Numbered from the stretch's first letter, positions 1 through 9,450 are shown. The stretch is DNA of 47,302 bases from Phycisphaerales bacterium (GCA_013044165.1 JABEVB010000189.1:1-47302); one strand, 5' to 3'. A program made the numbers and translations. The notes: generated by a model not told the origin, from the letters alone.

Positions 1-240
1 CCCCCCGACCCCGACCTTAGCCCCGCCTGGATTTGCAACTCCCGTCTCCCTCACAGGGCCCCCTTCGGGGTAAGGAACTCGGCCTATTGTTTCGAAAGCA
101 CACTATTTACTGCCGCGCGTAATCCGCTGGGAGCTTGACAACGGGGTTTTAGGTCGGAATACTCACCTAATGATGCCGAGCAGTGTCTCGTGCGACCGCG
201 TTTTATTTGAACCGTTCCGATGCTCCGTCGAGGATCCCGT

Positions 241-1107
241 ATGAAGCGTAGTTCCGGAGTATGCCCCGTGGTTGCGCACTGTACAATGTGGCTACTGATT
301 CTGGCGACTGTGTTTTCTGCGCTAGCAACTGGGCCAGCGCCCGCTAGCCTCACCAATTATGATTACCCTGCTTGGCATGCACGGCTATCCGACCTGGCAA
401 CTGTGCGGAGTACCGCGTATTACCGCCGGCACGCCCCAAGGCCACTGCTGAGCCTCAGCGCATTGGTTGCACAGTGTGTAAACGCCATTCAGCCGATGGC
501 CCTGATGCCATACCCCCCCAATGCAACAAGCACGCAGCAGGAACTATTTCGCCATTGGCAATTGCGGCACACTTTGCGAATAGCCCGCTCTTTGCCGGGC
601 AACCCGGTGTTAGCCCCATTTACTGTGGTAGACGTCAGGACGACGAGAGAGGGCGGCTACGAGGTGACTGGAGCACTCGACTGGAAGGCCTCGCCTCGAG
701 GGGGGGCGCTTGGCAGACGCCCGGACGATCCTCCGGTCCAGATTATCACCTTCCGGTCGGGCCGACAGCGTATCGCCGGGTGGAAAGTTGGTTCAAAGCA
801 GACCGTTTACGCCTTGGTAGAATCCGTCAGTGGCTACAGTGGTGGGCGGGGAGACTATGTGCGATTGACCGTTAGCCTAAAGCTGCTCGCGTTTCGGCCG
901 CCCATACCGCCGCACGCCACTGTCGCACCCGCGGCCCCAGACCGTTTTATAATTTATCTGAAAAATGGGGGTAAAATCCGTGCGTCGGCGTGTGTCCGCA
1001 AGGGCAGCGACTACGACGTGACCACGCTGGGGTTGAGTGAGGCGATCTCGATATCAACCGTGGCCAAGGTTATTCGAATTGGGAGCGGGGCGACAACCAA
1101 GCAGTAG
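241..1107 (+). CDS. hypothetical secreted protein with C-terminal 'LKNGGKIRA...' SH3-like motif
   Basis: ORF 220..1107, probable ATG at 241 (MKRSSG) followed by a hydrophobic signal-like segment (MWLLILATVFSALA). C-terminus IIYLKNGGKIRASACVRKGSDYDVTTLGLSEAISISTVAKVIRI resembles short 'LKNG.' beta-rich domains of planctomycete secreted proteins. Confidence 0.6.
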   Translation: MKRSSGVCPVVAHCTMWLLILATVFSALATGPAPASLTNYDYPAWHARLSDLATVRSTAYYRRHAPRPLLSLSALVAQCVNAIQPMALMPYPPNATSTQQELFRHWQLRHTLRIARSLPGNPVLAPFTVVDVRTTREGGYEVTGALDWKASPRGGALGRRPDDPPVQIITFRSGRQRIAGWKVGSKQTVYALVESVSGYSGGRGDYVRLTVSLKLLAFRPPIPPHATVAPAAPDRFIIYLKNGGKIRASACVRKGSDYDVTTLGLSEAISISTVAKVIRIGSGATTKQ

Positions 1108-1359
1108 CCGCGATTCCTCTTGGCGCGTAAACCCTGGCAATTGGTGCGGCTACCTTATTTGCAGGCTCGCACCCTACGGCGAGGTATAGGCATGAATACC
1201 ACGCAGCATGAAGCAGTCCCAATACTGGCACCGTATGGCCGTCGAGGCGGAACAAACCGGAGCGTGATTAATTAGATATATCAATCACGGCCTTCTTGAT
1301 TGAGAGCCTCACAGCTCACATGTATCATTCCTTACGTAGACATCTTACTTGGAGTTCAA

Positions 1360-1836
1360 ATGGATAGTAAAATTGTCAAGTCCCGCTGCGAGCGTGCTAT
1401 ACAGCGACTGCTAGACCATGACTCGTTCTTGATCACGAATGGTGCCGACGAACAGTCGGTTACCTTCCGGCTCGCCATGTATCTGGCCGATGAGTTCCCC
1501 GGCCTCGACGTGGATTGCGAATACAACCGTGACGAAACGGACCCCAAACGCGATACTGAGCGCAAGCTGATTCGTCCTGATATCATCGTTCACCGCCGCG
1601 GCACACAAGAAAATATACTCGTCATCGAGGCGAAGAAGCCCAACAATCCAAACGACGACGAGAAAAAACTGCAGCAACTTACTAGTAAAGAAGGCAAACT
1701 TAAATATAGGTTTGGGGTGCGCCTCGTTCTAAAAACTGGCAACTGCGCCAGTATAACGGGGGACCTTTACATGGGGGGCGAGTTAGCGGAAGAAAACTGG
1801 ATTCAGTGTCGCTCCAAACGCTCCGCTAGCAGCTGA
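1360..1836 (+). CDS. stand-alone PD-(D/E)XK-like (HSDR_N-like) hypothetical protein
   Basis: ATG at 1360 with GGAG upstream at 1351. Motif RPDIIVHRRGTQENILVIEAKKP fits D-x(n)-ExK nuclease core; the DVDCEYNRD...DPKR motif is typical of a widespread uncharacterised accessory family. Confidence 0.65.
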   Translation: MDSKIVKSRCERAIQRLLDHDSFLITNGADEQSVTFRLAMYLADEFPGLDVDCEYNRDETDPKRDTERKLIRPDIIVHRRGTQENILVIEAKKPNNPNDDEKKLQQLTSKEGKLKYRFGVRLVLKTGNCASITGDLYMGGELAEENWIQCRSKRSASS

Positions 1837-2145
1837 ATGTAGCGACGAATCATACTCGCTGATTCAGCACAACGCCGAGCAAACAGTTCTATTGGTGTCC
1901 TGTCGCCCCGATTTTTGCCGGAGGCAAAAATAGAGCAGGTGAATTTAGAGCAGGAGATCAGGAGAGCACATTCGGCTGGAACAAAATTATGGCTACCGCC
2001 GGAGAGCAAGCCGCACCTGCGGTCACCTGTTCCCTGGTTCCCAGCTCGAGTCAAATTTTGGGATGTATAGCGCTGCACTATGCGCCGCAAAATCATGAGC
2101 CAGCTTGAGCCACTGCGAGTTCCGTGCAACAAAGGGTGCTTACGG

Positions 2146-2555
2146 TTACTTGGCCGCTGCGGCTACAAACATCGCAGGCGTCAGAATCGTCGCGTGCTTC
2201 ACCGCCAATCTGGGGAAGTGGCGAGCGTTACCGGTCACCAGCGGCAAGTCTGCAGCCCAAGCACATTGCAGAAACGGCGCGTCGTCCACGTCAGTCAACC
2301 CTTTTGCGTGTCGCGTAGGCTCGACGCTCCACGCTCTCGACCGAATGGCATTGAGCACCAACTCCACCTCGCCAGCCGGCAGCTTGAACCTGGGACGGAG
2401 CAGCACCTAGGCGTATTCCAGCAGGATGCGGTCGTCCACCACCGCCTCAACGTTGCCACTCCTGAGCCACTCGACGATGCGCCCCGGTGGACAAAAGGGG
2501 TCAAAAAACCCGCCACCAAAACGTTTGTGTCGAAAACCGCCCGCTTCATACTCAC
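2146..2555 (-). pseudogene. PIN-domain toxin (VapC/COG1569-like), disrupted
   Basis: N-terminal MSMKRAVFDTNVLVAGFLTPF in one frame. GRIVEWLRSGNVEAVVDDRILLEYA then TAG (2407-2409) then VLLRPRFKLPAGEVELVLNAI...DVDDAPFLQCAWAADLPLVTGNARHFP in another. Single-base indel near 2492 plus one nonsense codon. Confidence 0.8.
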
Positions 2556-2839
2556 CGCCGTCGAGCTTTCCGGACGGCGGCAATTTCTCGGTTGATTTCC
2601 GCTGGCGTCAGGCGATTTGTGCCGGCTTGGTGGACAGCCGCCCGCACACGGCTTAGCGCTAAACGGCTGCGTGCATCGCGGATTGATTGGATCATGGCTT
2701 CCGGGTCGTCGTCCGCACTAACATGCACCAGCGCCGCTACGGGGCGGCCGTCGCTCGTCAACAGCAGCTCTTTCTCGACTCGCAGTCGTTCCTTGAGTTG
2801 CCGCGGATGCTTCAAATTTTTGATGGCTATTAAACCCAT
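2552..2839 (-). CDS. antitoxin, Phd/YefM-like, partner of PIN toxin
   Basis: 95 aa; MGLIAIKNLKHPRQLKERLRVEKELLLTSDGRPVAALVHV has the antitoxin N-terminal pattern. AAGGA ribosome-binding site upstream; 4-nt overlap with the toxin start. Confidence 0.75.
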   Translation of the reverse strand: MGLIAIKNLKHPRQLKERLRVEKELLLTSDGRPVAALVHVSADDDPEAMIQSIRDARSRLALSRVRAAVHQAGTNRLTPAEINREIAAVRKARRR

Positions 2840-2934
2840 ATAATATCCTTATAAAGAGATTAGGCCACGAAGCCAACCTCCCTTCAGGCGGCCGATGGTT
2901 CCGAGCTTTCCAGCACGGCCTGGTTGACAGCATA

Positions 2935-4068
2935 ATGCCCGGCGCTATAGCGTTGCGGTTTTGGCGGTGTTTTAATGGCAAAGGCAACATGGCAATGGTA
3001 TTACCTCTTGCGTACTTTATCGAAACATTCAGCCCTTTTATTGTGCGATGGGGGCATACAAACTTTGGCATAAGATGGTATGGCACCGCATATCTCACCG
3101 GTTTTATCGTCGGGTACCTGCTGCTGCGCAAGTTGGTGCGCGAAGGCCGTCTGCAACTGCCGCTCGAAAAGCTGATGGACTTTGTGCTTTTTGTCGCCAT
3201 TTTTGGCGTGGTGATTGGCGGCCGGCTTGGTGAAGCCGTGCTGTATCGGCCGCACATGTTTACCGAGTTTACAAGCAGCTTTCCATACTGGCAGCTTTTG
3301 GCGCTGCAGGATGGAGGCATGTCGGCTCATGGCGGCATTATAGGCGTGTTGGTCGCCACCTGGATTTTTGCGCGGCGCAACAAGATCAACTTCCTTAACC
3401 TGATTGATGGCGGGGCGATGGTGGCGCCTATAGGCATTGGCTTTGGTCGCGTTGCCAATTTTATCAACGGCGAACTTTATGGCCATGTATGGCATTCGCC
3501 CTGGGCGTGGCAGTTTCCGTCGGAACTGATTTATCCACCGCAGCTCAAGATAGAGCCTACGATTAAGGCAGGCGCCGTAAGCCATCTCGCCGAGCAAGTG
3601 TTGGCGCGGCATCCGAATTTGGCTCCACAAATGGCCACGCCCGAATCCATGCGCATGACGCTGCTCAACATGGCCCGCGATGGCCACCCATTTGTGGTGG
3701 CGCAGCTGCGGCATATTCTGCCCCCGCGAATTCCATCGCAGCTTATTGAGGCTTCGCTTGAGGGCCTGTTGCTGTTTATCATCTGTTGGTGCATTGGACG
3801 CTACTGGCGCAAGGCCGGTATGGCCAGCGGAGCCTTTGCGGTTTTTTACCCCATTATGCGCATCATCGGCGAGCAGTTCAGGGTTGGCGACCAGCCTAAA
3901 TATATTTTTGGCCACTGGATAAGCCTGGGCATTATTTACAGTGTGCCCATGCTGATTTTGGGCCTTGTATATTGGATATGGATGATTCGTCGCCCCGCAC
4001 CACAACCCGCACCGGCAAACGTGGCGGCAGCGACCGCTGCGCAAAGCCAAACGGGCGCAAGCGATTGA
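2935..4068 (+). CDS. lgt: prolipoprotein diacylglyceryl transferase
   Basis: Lgt motifs GIRWYGTAYLTGF, GGMSAHGGIIG, GFGRVANFINGELYG, PSQLIEASLEG, PIMRIIGEQFR. Start could be the internal ATG at 2989 (MAMVLPLAYFIE). Confidence 0.93.
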   Translation: MPGAIALRFWRCFNGKGNMAMVLPLAYFIETFSPFIVRWGHTNFGIRWYGTAYLTGFIVGYLLLRKLVREGRLQLPLEKLMDFVLFVAIFGVVIGGRLGEAVLYRPHMFTEFTSSFPYWQLLALQDGGMSAHGGIIGVLVATWIFARRNKINFLNLIDGGAMVAPIGIGFGRVANFINGELYGHVWHSPWAWQFPSELIYPPQLKIEPTIKAGAVSHLAEQVLARHPNLAPQMATPESMRMTLLNMARDGHPFVVAQLRHILPPRIPSQLIEASLEGLLLFIICWCIGRYWRKAGMASGAFAVFYPIMRIIGEQFRVGDQPKYIFGHWISLGIIYSVPMLILGLVYWIWMIRRPAPQPAPANVAAATAAQSQTGASD

Positions 4069-4114
4069 GCATGAGACTGGCTCTGACCGCCAGGCGCGAT
4101 AAGGTCAGCCGGCA

Positions 4115-4522
4115 TTACTCTGTGTCTTCGGTTGCGACCTCATCAAGCACATGTTCTGCAACAAAAATAGGCACGTTGCTGGCGATGCCCAAGGCAATGG
4201 CATCACTGGGGCGGCTGTCTATTTCGATGGTTTGGCCATTTTGGCGCAGCACCAGCGATGCGAAAAATGTGTGGTCCTTAAGGTCATGAATAACGATGCG
4301 TTCGAGTGTGGCGCCAAGTCGTTCGATGACATTGGCCAGCAGTTGATGCGTCATGGGGCGGGGCACCGGCTCGCCTTTGAGGCGGCTGTCTATGGCGCGG
4401 GCCTCAGCGGGGCCAATGACAATGGGCATGGTACGCTGACCATCAACCTCTTTGAGGAAAATAAATTGCTGGTCCGACAGGTCGGAAATGAGAATGCGCT
4501 TAAGTTCCATCTGCACAGCCAT
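4115..4522 (-). CDS. bifunctional nuclease family protein (BFN/DUF151)
   Basis: MAVQMELKRILISDLSDQQFIFLKEVDGQRTMPIVIGPAEARAID...IEIDSRPSDAIALGIASNVPIFVAEHVLDE; GGAG upstream of ATG 4522 (the ORF track extends to 4648). Confidence 0.85.
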   Translation of the reverse strand: MAVQMELKRILISDLSDQQFIFLKEVDGQRTMPIVIGPAEARAIDSRLKGEPVPRPMTHQLLANVIERLGATLERIVIHDLKDHTFFASLVLRQNGQTIEIDSRPSDAIALGIASNVPIFVAEHVLDEVATEDTE

Positions 4523-5127
4523 GGCAATACTCCGCATACAACCACGACAGCTCCCGGGCGGCAGGCCGTCGGCGGGCCATCGCCTGAACCGCCTCACCCG
4601 GCGAACAGGCAACACCCATTGACACTTTAGTATAGCAGAAACCATCAATGCCAGCGGTGAGGCCTCGCCAGGTACGCAGAGTGAGAACGCGGAAAGCTTA
4701 TCTATTTACAGGATCCGGCATGACGCCGCGCTTGCTGCGGTAGAGTGAATTTACTGTGGGATAAATGTGGAGCTTGTAAAATTCGAGCAAAATAGGCTCA
4801 AGTGTTGCAGCGGCTATGTGATAGTCGCCTTGCAGCGGTACCCGGCGATTTCTGAATCCTCTACCCATACGATTGAATATGATCTCTGGCGTCAAAGCTT
4901 GTAGCTAACAAATGGCCGGGCGCTTAGATTGGTATACAGCCATGACGCGTTTTGGGCTGTTGTAAATGGGTTTAGACATGGCGGAGAGCGACATGGATGC
5001 CATACCATGAGCACATGAAAGCGCCTCAAATCATGGGGGTAACAGGGGTTGGGCTATAATTGACAGGGTTGTTTTCTGTTATAGGCAGTCAGCCAGGGAT
5101 GGTTAATATAAATTTATAGAGGCTTGT

Positions 5128-6090
5128 ATGAATGCTTCAGGAACGGTGGATCGTCGTGCGGTTTTAACTTTAATTGGAAATACGCCCATTATCGCAATGC
5201 GTTTTGCTCGTGAAGGAATCACGCTCCATGCCAAGTGCGAATTTCTCAATCCCAGTGGAAGCGTCAAAGATCGCTTTGCCAGAGCTGTGCTGCTCGATGC
5301 AGAACAACGTGGTCTGTTAAAGCCGGACTCCATTATTTTGGAGTGCAGCAGCGGCAACACCGGTATTGCGTTGTCAATGGTTGGTGCGGCGATGGGGTAC
5401 CGGGTATCAATCTTAATAGACGATAGCGCCAGCAATGAGCGGCTGTGGCTGATGCGCCAGTTTGGCGCAGAGGTTTTGCCTTTTAAGGGAAAGGGGCAGT
5501 ACGAAGTTGGTATAGAATTGTCGCGCACAATGGCCGCCGCTGACAGCCGTTACTTCCTGCCGCGCCAGTTCGAAAATCCACTGAACCTGGAAGATCACGA
5601 AAAGGCAACCGGGGGCGAAATTCTCCAGCAGATGGCCGGGCCGATTGATGCATTTGTGACGGGTTATGGAACCGGCGCGACACTCGCCGGGTGTGGTCTG
5701 GCAATTAAAAGGCGGTGGCCGCAGGCCCAAATTATTGCAATGGAGCCAAAGGAGCAGGCTTTGTTGGCTGGGGAAGCCCCCTGTTGCCACAAGATTGAGG
5801 GTGTCGGCGATGGCTTCATCCCGGCGCTGCTGCGGCACGCTCCTTTGGATGGCCATGTTGAAATCAGCAGCAAAGACGCCATCGCCATGACGCAAAGACT
5901 GCAGCGCGAGTTTGGGTTGCCGGTTGGAATATCGTCGGGAGCCAATGTCGCCGTCGCATTACAACTTGCCGCCAAGCTTGGCCCGCAAGCGTCGGTAGTG
6001 ACGCTGCTGTGCGACCGTGCCGAGCGATATTTCAGTACGCCGCTATTCAGCTTGCGCGATACGATGTCGGCAGACTTTGTGCGCCAATAA
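5128..6090 (+). CDS. cysteine synthase / PLP-dependent beta-substitution enzyme
   Basis: NPSGSVKDRFA (PLP lysine), SSGNTGIALSMV, GYGTGATLAGCG, PVGISSGANVAVAL. Confidence 0.88.
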   Translation: MNASGTVDRRAVLTLIGNTPIIAMRFAREGITLHAKCEFLNPSGSVKDRFARAVLLDAEQRGLLKPDSIILECSSGNTGIALSMVGAAMGYRVSILIDDSASNERLWLMRQFGAEVLPFKGKGQYEVGIELSRTMAAADSRYFLPRQFENPLNLEDHEKATGGEILQQMAGPIDAFVTGYGTGATLAGCGLAIKRRWPQAQIIAMEPKEQALLAGEAPCCHKIEGVGDGFIPALLRHAPLDGHVEISSKDAIAMTQRLQREFGLPVGISSGANVAVALQLAAKLGPQASVVTLLCDRAERYFSTPLFSLRDTMSADFVRQ

Positions 6091-6268
6091 TCGCATATTC
6101 AGTCAGTGTGTAAAGCTGATGTACGAGTAATGCCCACTGCATATGTTGGGGAAACTCTTTGTGAAGGTGACCCGGGGACTGATAAAAGCCACACTTGCCG
6201 GGCTATTGAAGCCATCAAAGCTCACAATGGCAATCTGACGGCCGTCACAGGACAGCCGCGTTGTGTTA

Positions 6269-9088
6269 CTACGGGACGTTGTTGCGATTGGGCGAGTTTG
6301 GGCCGCGCACAAATACAAAACGCTGGTACACATAGCCGATGGTCATAAGGCTAAGTCCCAAGCCCACCAGCGACAAAACCCGCAGCAGGCTTTGGAGGTG
6401 GGCAGTATCTATTAGAAAAACCTTGGCAACCGCGAGCAGCAACACCACGAGCGAGGTGTACCGCAGGACCGGCCCGCGTACCACCGCTGCAAGCAGCGCC
6501 AGCGCGATGCCAAGCACGATCCAAAGCACTGAGTAGGCATAGAGTTCGTGCTGGGCCGTTGTGCCCGCGTACAGCAGGCTGCCATGAAAAGCGGCTCGTA
6601 TAATTAAATTGGTCATAATAAAAAGACAAATGACCGATCCGATCGCCATACCCCGCGCTGCGCGTTGTTGCCCGTCGCGGTGCATTAAGCAGGCCAGCGC
6701 TGCGCCCAGCACGGTTGGCAGGCCATACACGGGCAGAAGCGTTTCAAGCCCCAGAGGTCCTTGCACGGCGAGGTGGTCAAGCATGGGGTTAAAGAACATG
6801 CCAGTTGCAATAACTGTGAGCCAAATGCCGCTTCCTCCCAATGCAGTTGCCATTGCTGCTCGCAGACCGGTCGTTTTGCGCTTGGCCGATAGTTTAAGGC
6901 CCAGCGCCACCACCAGCAGCCATACAGGGTAAAGCCCCCGCTCCAGCAGTCCGCCGAAGGTGTTGCCCCAGCCTATTGGATGAAAGGCATGACGCACCAC
7001 CAGGATGCCGCCGGCTAACGCAACCACGATAGCCGCAAATTCTAAAAGGTTGCGCAATGGTGGCACTTCCTCGCCTGGCTTGCTGGCAATGAGGCGTCCA
7101 GCGATGAGTAAGCATGTGATACCGGTATAGACGCCAACAATCCAATTGTGCCAGGGTGATGGACTAACAGGGTAGGCGAAGATCGCCCGGTTAGCGCACA
7201 ACCGCACCAGTACGGCCAGCGTCAGTGCAATGGCCGCGCCCGCAAGCTCTCTTCCGCCGAGCCAACGCCACAACAGCACCAGCAGAGGAATCTCGACAGC
7301 TAACGTCAGCGTGCACATTGCGTTCGTCAGCCGCAGCATGATGGCGAGGGCCACAAACCCCGTCGCACCCACCACCAGAGCCTGCACAGCAGTGTTGCCT
7401 CTGACCTGTGTATAGCTGCCGACGGCCCAGGCGCTTAGGCCGTATACCACAGCAATACCGACGGCCGTCAAGGCCCAAATGTTTCGGGGATGAAAGCCAC
7501 GGCCCCACAACCCAATAAGCAAGATCGCAGCCACACCCAGCACCGAAAACCACGCCCACACGTTAGATCGGCGTGCTCGCCAAATGCACGCGTATCCTCC
7601 CAGGCCAAAAAGCCCGCCAAATATTTCCAGCCAGATGTTTAGCCAATGCAGGTTGGTACCGGTAGCGACCTTACCGACAGGGACGTTGCCCCATGCTGTC
7701 CAGAGCCAGGGAAACCCGTCGGTCCCGCGTAGCGCCAGCGGTGGTCCCACCAATCGCCATGTCCATAGGCCCAGCATCGCAATACATAAACTTAGTGCAA
7801 GCCAGGCAATGGTATACATTCTGTTTCTAAGGCGTGCCACTAACATCGCTCCGGCCGTCAGCAGTGCAATAAATGACCACTGCAAGTTGTCGAAACCTGC
7901 TTCCTTCAGCAGCCAGCCGGATGTAATAATGCTTAACCCGCCGCCCAGCCACGCCAAAGCTTGCCAGGCATGGTTGGTCACGCCAAAGCTGTCGGCTCCA
8001 TCCGGTAAGATGTCACGCTCCCCGGCCAAGGCGGCTATCACCAGTAACACCGCAGTTGCCAGGATAAAGAGGCCGAGCGCCGCGGCATCAGGCCCGTGAG
8101 GCTGAAAGAATACAAGCCAAAGCACAATCCAAAAAAACGCCGCCAAGGCGGTTAATACGCTTACCAAAAACCATCGTTTGCGCCAGCCTGCCAGTAACAA
8201 GCCGGCTTGCAGCAGCAATAGGTAAAAGAATAGACCGCTTGCTTGAGGATGTGCCGTGGTCAAAAGCAGCGGCATAAAAAAGCCGCCCAAAAGCCCCAAT
8301 ATGGCTACCAGCATGCCAACCTCCAGCGATAGCCCCACGGCCATCGCCGTCCAGATGGCCAATAGTACAAATGCCAGAGTGGGGTTTATGAGATGATAAA
8401 GACTTGCTGCGGCCACCACGGCGGCATACACCACACTCACACCTGCCGCCACCAGGCCCTGACCGGTAAAATTGGATGATCGCCGCAGCAACATGCCTGT
8501 CACCAGAAGACCGATGCCAAACAGACAGCCCAGAATAACGCGTACGGGCGGGCTTAATATGCCGCTGTCGAAGGTGTACTTAAGCAGAAAGATTCCGCCC
8601 AGCGCCAGCGCAATAGCGCCAATGGCAATGGCGGCCCGCGCAGCAAATACCGATGATTTATCGCGCAGGCCTGCAGAAAATTGTTGCCGATGACCGGCGA
8701 GTGTACCGCTAGGCGCGGTAAGCCGATTGCGCGTGGTTTTCGGTAGCGAGCGTTCCACAGGTTCCGCGAAAGGCATTTGCGGCGGTAGGGCGTCAGCCGA
8801 CGTCTCGGGTGAACTCGCCGCGGAGTCAGGAGCCGTTGCAGCGCGGGCTGAAGCGGCTGCGGGGGCAACCGCGGTTGGGGCGGCAGATGCATGAGGCGTG
8901 ACACGAGTCGAAAGCTCCCCAGCAAGTTGTAGTTGATAAATTTGGTTCTGCATGGCCTGCAAGCGGGCGACAAGCCTGCGATTGCTTCGCGACAATCTTA
9001 TAACGGCCACGAGCAAGCCTGGCACCAGAATAACCTCCGCTACCAGCAGCAGAACCAAACAGGACCCGAGAAATTCGAAGAGAGTCAT
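6269..9088 (-). CDS. DUF2339 domain-containing polytopic membrane protein
   Basis: Very hydrophobic ~940 aa with many TM segments, N-terminal short coiled coil and linker, then AAIAIGAIALALGGIFLLKYTFDSGILSPPVRVILG typical of DUF2339. Probable start ATG 9088. Confidence 0.8.
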   Translation of the reverse strand: MTLFEFLGSCLVLLLVAEVILVPGLLVAVIRLSRSNRRLVARLQAMQNQIYQLQLAGELSTRVTPHASAAPTAVAPAAASARAATAPDSAASSPETSADALPPQMPFAEPVERSLPKTTRNRLTAPSGTLAGHRQQFSAGLRDKSSVFAARAAIAIGAIALALGGIFLLKYTFDSGILSPPVRVILGCLFGIGLLVTGMLLRRSSNFTGQGLVAAGVSVVYAAVVAAASLYHLINPTLAFVLLAIWTAMAVGLSLEVGMLVAILGLLGGFFMPLLLTTAHPQASGLFFYLLLLQAGLLLAGWRKRWFLVSVLTALAAFFWIVLWLVFFQPHGPDAAALGLFILATAVLLVIAALAGERDILPDGADSFGVTNHAWQALAWLGGGLSIITSGWLLKEAGFDNLQWSFIALLTAGAMLVARLRNRMYTIAWLALSLCIAMLGLWTWRLVGPPLALRGTDGFPWLWTAWGNVPVGKVATGTNLHWLNIWLEIFGGLFGLGGYACIWRARRSNVWAWFSVLGVAAILLIGLWGRGFHPRNIWALTAVGIAVVYGLSAWAVGSYTQVRGNTAVQALVVGATGFVALAIMLRLTNAMCTLTLAVEIPLLVLLWRWLGGRELAGAAIALTLAVLVRLCANRAIFAYPVSPSPWHNWIVGVYTGITCLLIAGRLIASKPGEEVPPLRNLLEFAAIVVALAGGILVVRHAFHPIGWGNTFGGLLERGLYPVWLLVVALGLKLSAKRKTTGLRAAMATALGGSGIWLTVIATGMFFNPMLDHLAVQGPLGLETLLPVYGLPTVLGAALACLMHRDGQQRAARGMAIGSVICLFIMTNLIIRAAFHGSLLYAGTTAQHELYAYSVLWIVLGIALALLAAVVRGPVLRYTSLVVLLLAVAKVFLIDTAHLQSLLRVLSLVGLGLSLMTIGYVYQRFVFVRGPNSPNRNNVP

Positions 9089-9212
9089 CGTGAGTTTCCT
9101 GGAGTGTCGGGCGAAACAATACCACATGTAAGCGACTGCGAGAGATTATATCGCTATATAAGCGATAAAACAGGCTGGACGGCTTTGCCGAGAGCGCAGG
9201 CAGGTGAAGAAA

Positions 9213-9268
9213 GTAGAAAGATGATGTTTTCGGCGGAGTCGGCGTGGCCATGGTTCTGCTGAACAAAG
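9213..9268 (+). repeat. diverged direct repeat copy A upstream of 9451..9804
   Basis: GTAGAAAGATGATGTTTTCGGCGGAGTCGGCGTGG... aligns ungapped with 9861-9916, 40/56 identities by hand count. Confidence 0.6.
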
Positions 9269-9450
9269 TCAAATCGTGGTTTGCTATCGCACTGTTTGGT
9301 CGCAAGTGCATGCTTGCACTCTCTTGTGTGTCAGTGTAGTCTTCTATTTCAGGATGAGTATCTCTAACATTTTGGCCTTGGCTGGCGGTATTGTTCCATA
9401 GCGACGCACAAGAAATTTGACTTTGACGGGCTTTTTACAGGAGCGGTACC

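Noticed and set aside
71-85. TAAGGAACTCGGC resembles a conserved 23S rRNA segment
   Set aside because: Only ~13 nt match; flanking sequence does not continue as rRNA, so chance is likely.
1803-2132. Minus-strand ORF of 109 aa with 'NRGDRTPIELFARRC' reminiscent of transposase tails
   Set aside because: No recognisable catalytic motif, weak start context; not supportable as a gene or transposase remnant.
2080-2595. Plus-strand ORFs (171, 101, 118 aa) over the PIN/antitoxin locus
   Set aside because: They are antisense shadows of clearly PIN- and antitoxin-like minus-strand coding sequence.
3001-4050. 349-aa antisense ORF over lgt
   Set aside because: Opposite-strand shadow of a strongly recognisable gene in GC-rich sequence; no family resemblance. 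The same applies to large antisense ORFs over ileS, sdhA, fusA-like and ndvB.
4698-4895. 65-aa minus ORF between BFN and the cysteine synthase
   Set aside because: No homology signal or clear ribosome-binding site; could be a remnant but cannot be supported.
5055-5065. Perfect TATAAT and adjacent TTGACA before the cysteine synthase
   Set aside because: The TTGACA is downstream of the TATAAT, and no good -35 or -10 sits at proper spacing for either; promoter call too weak.
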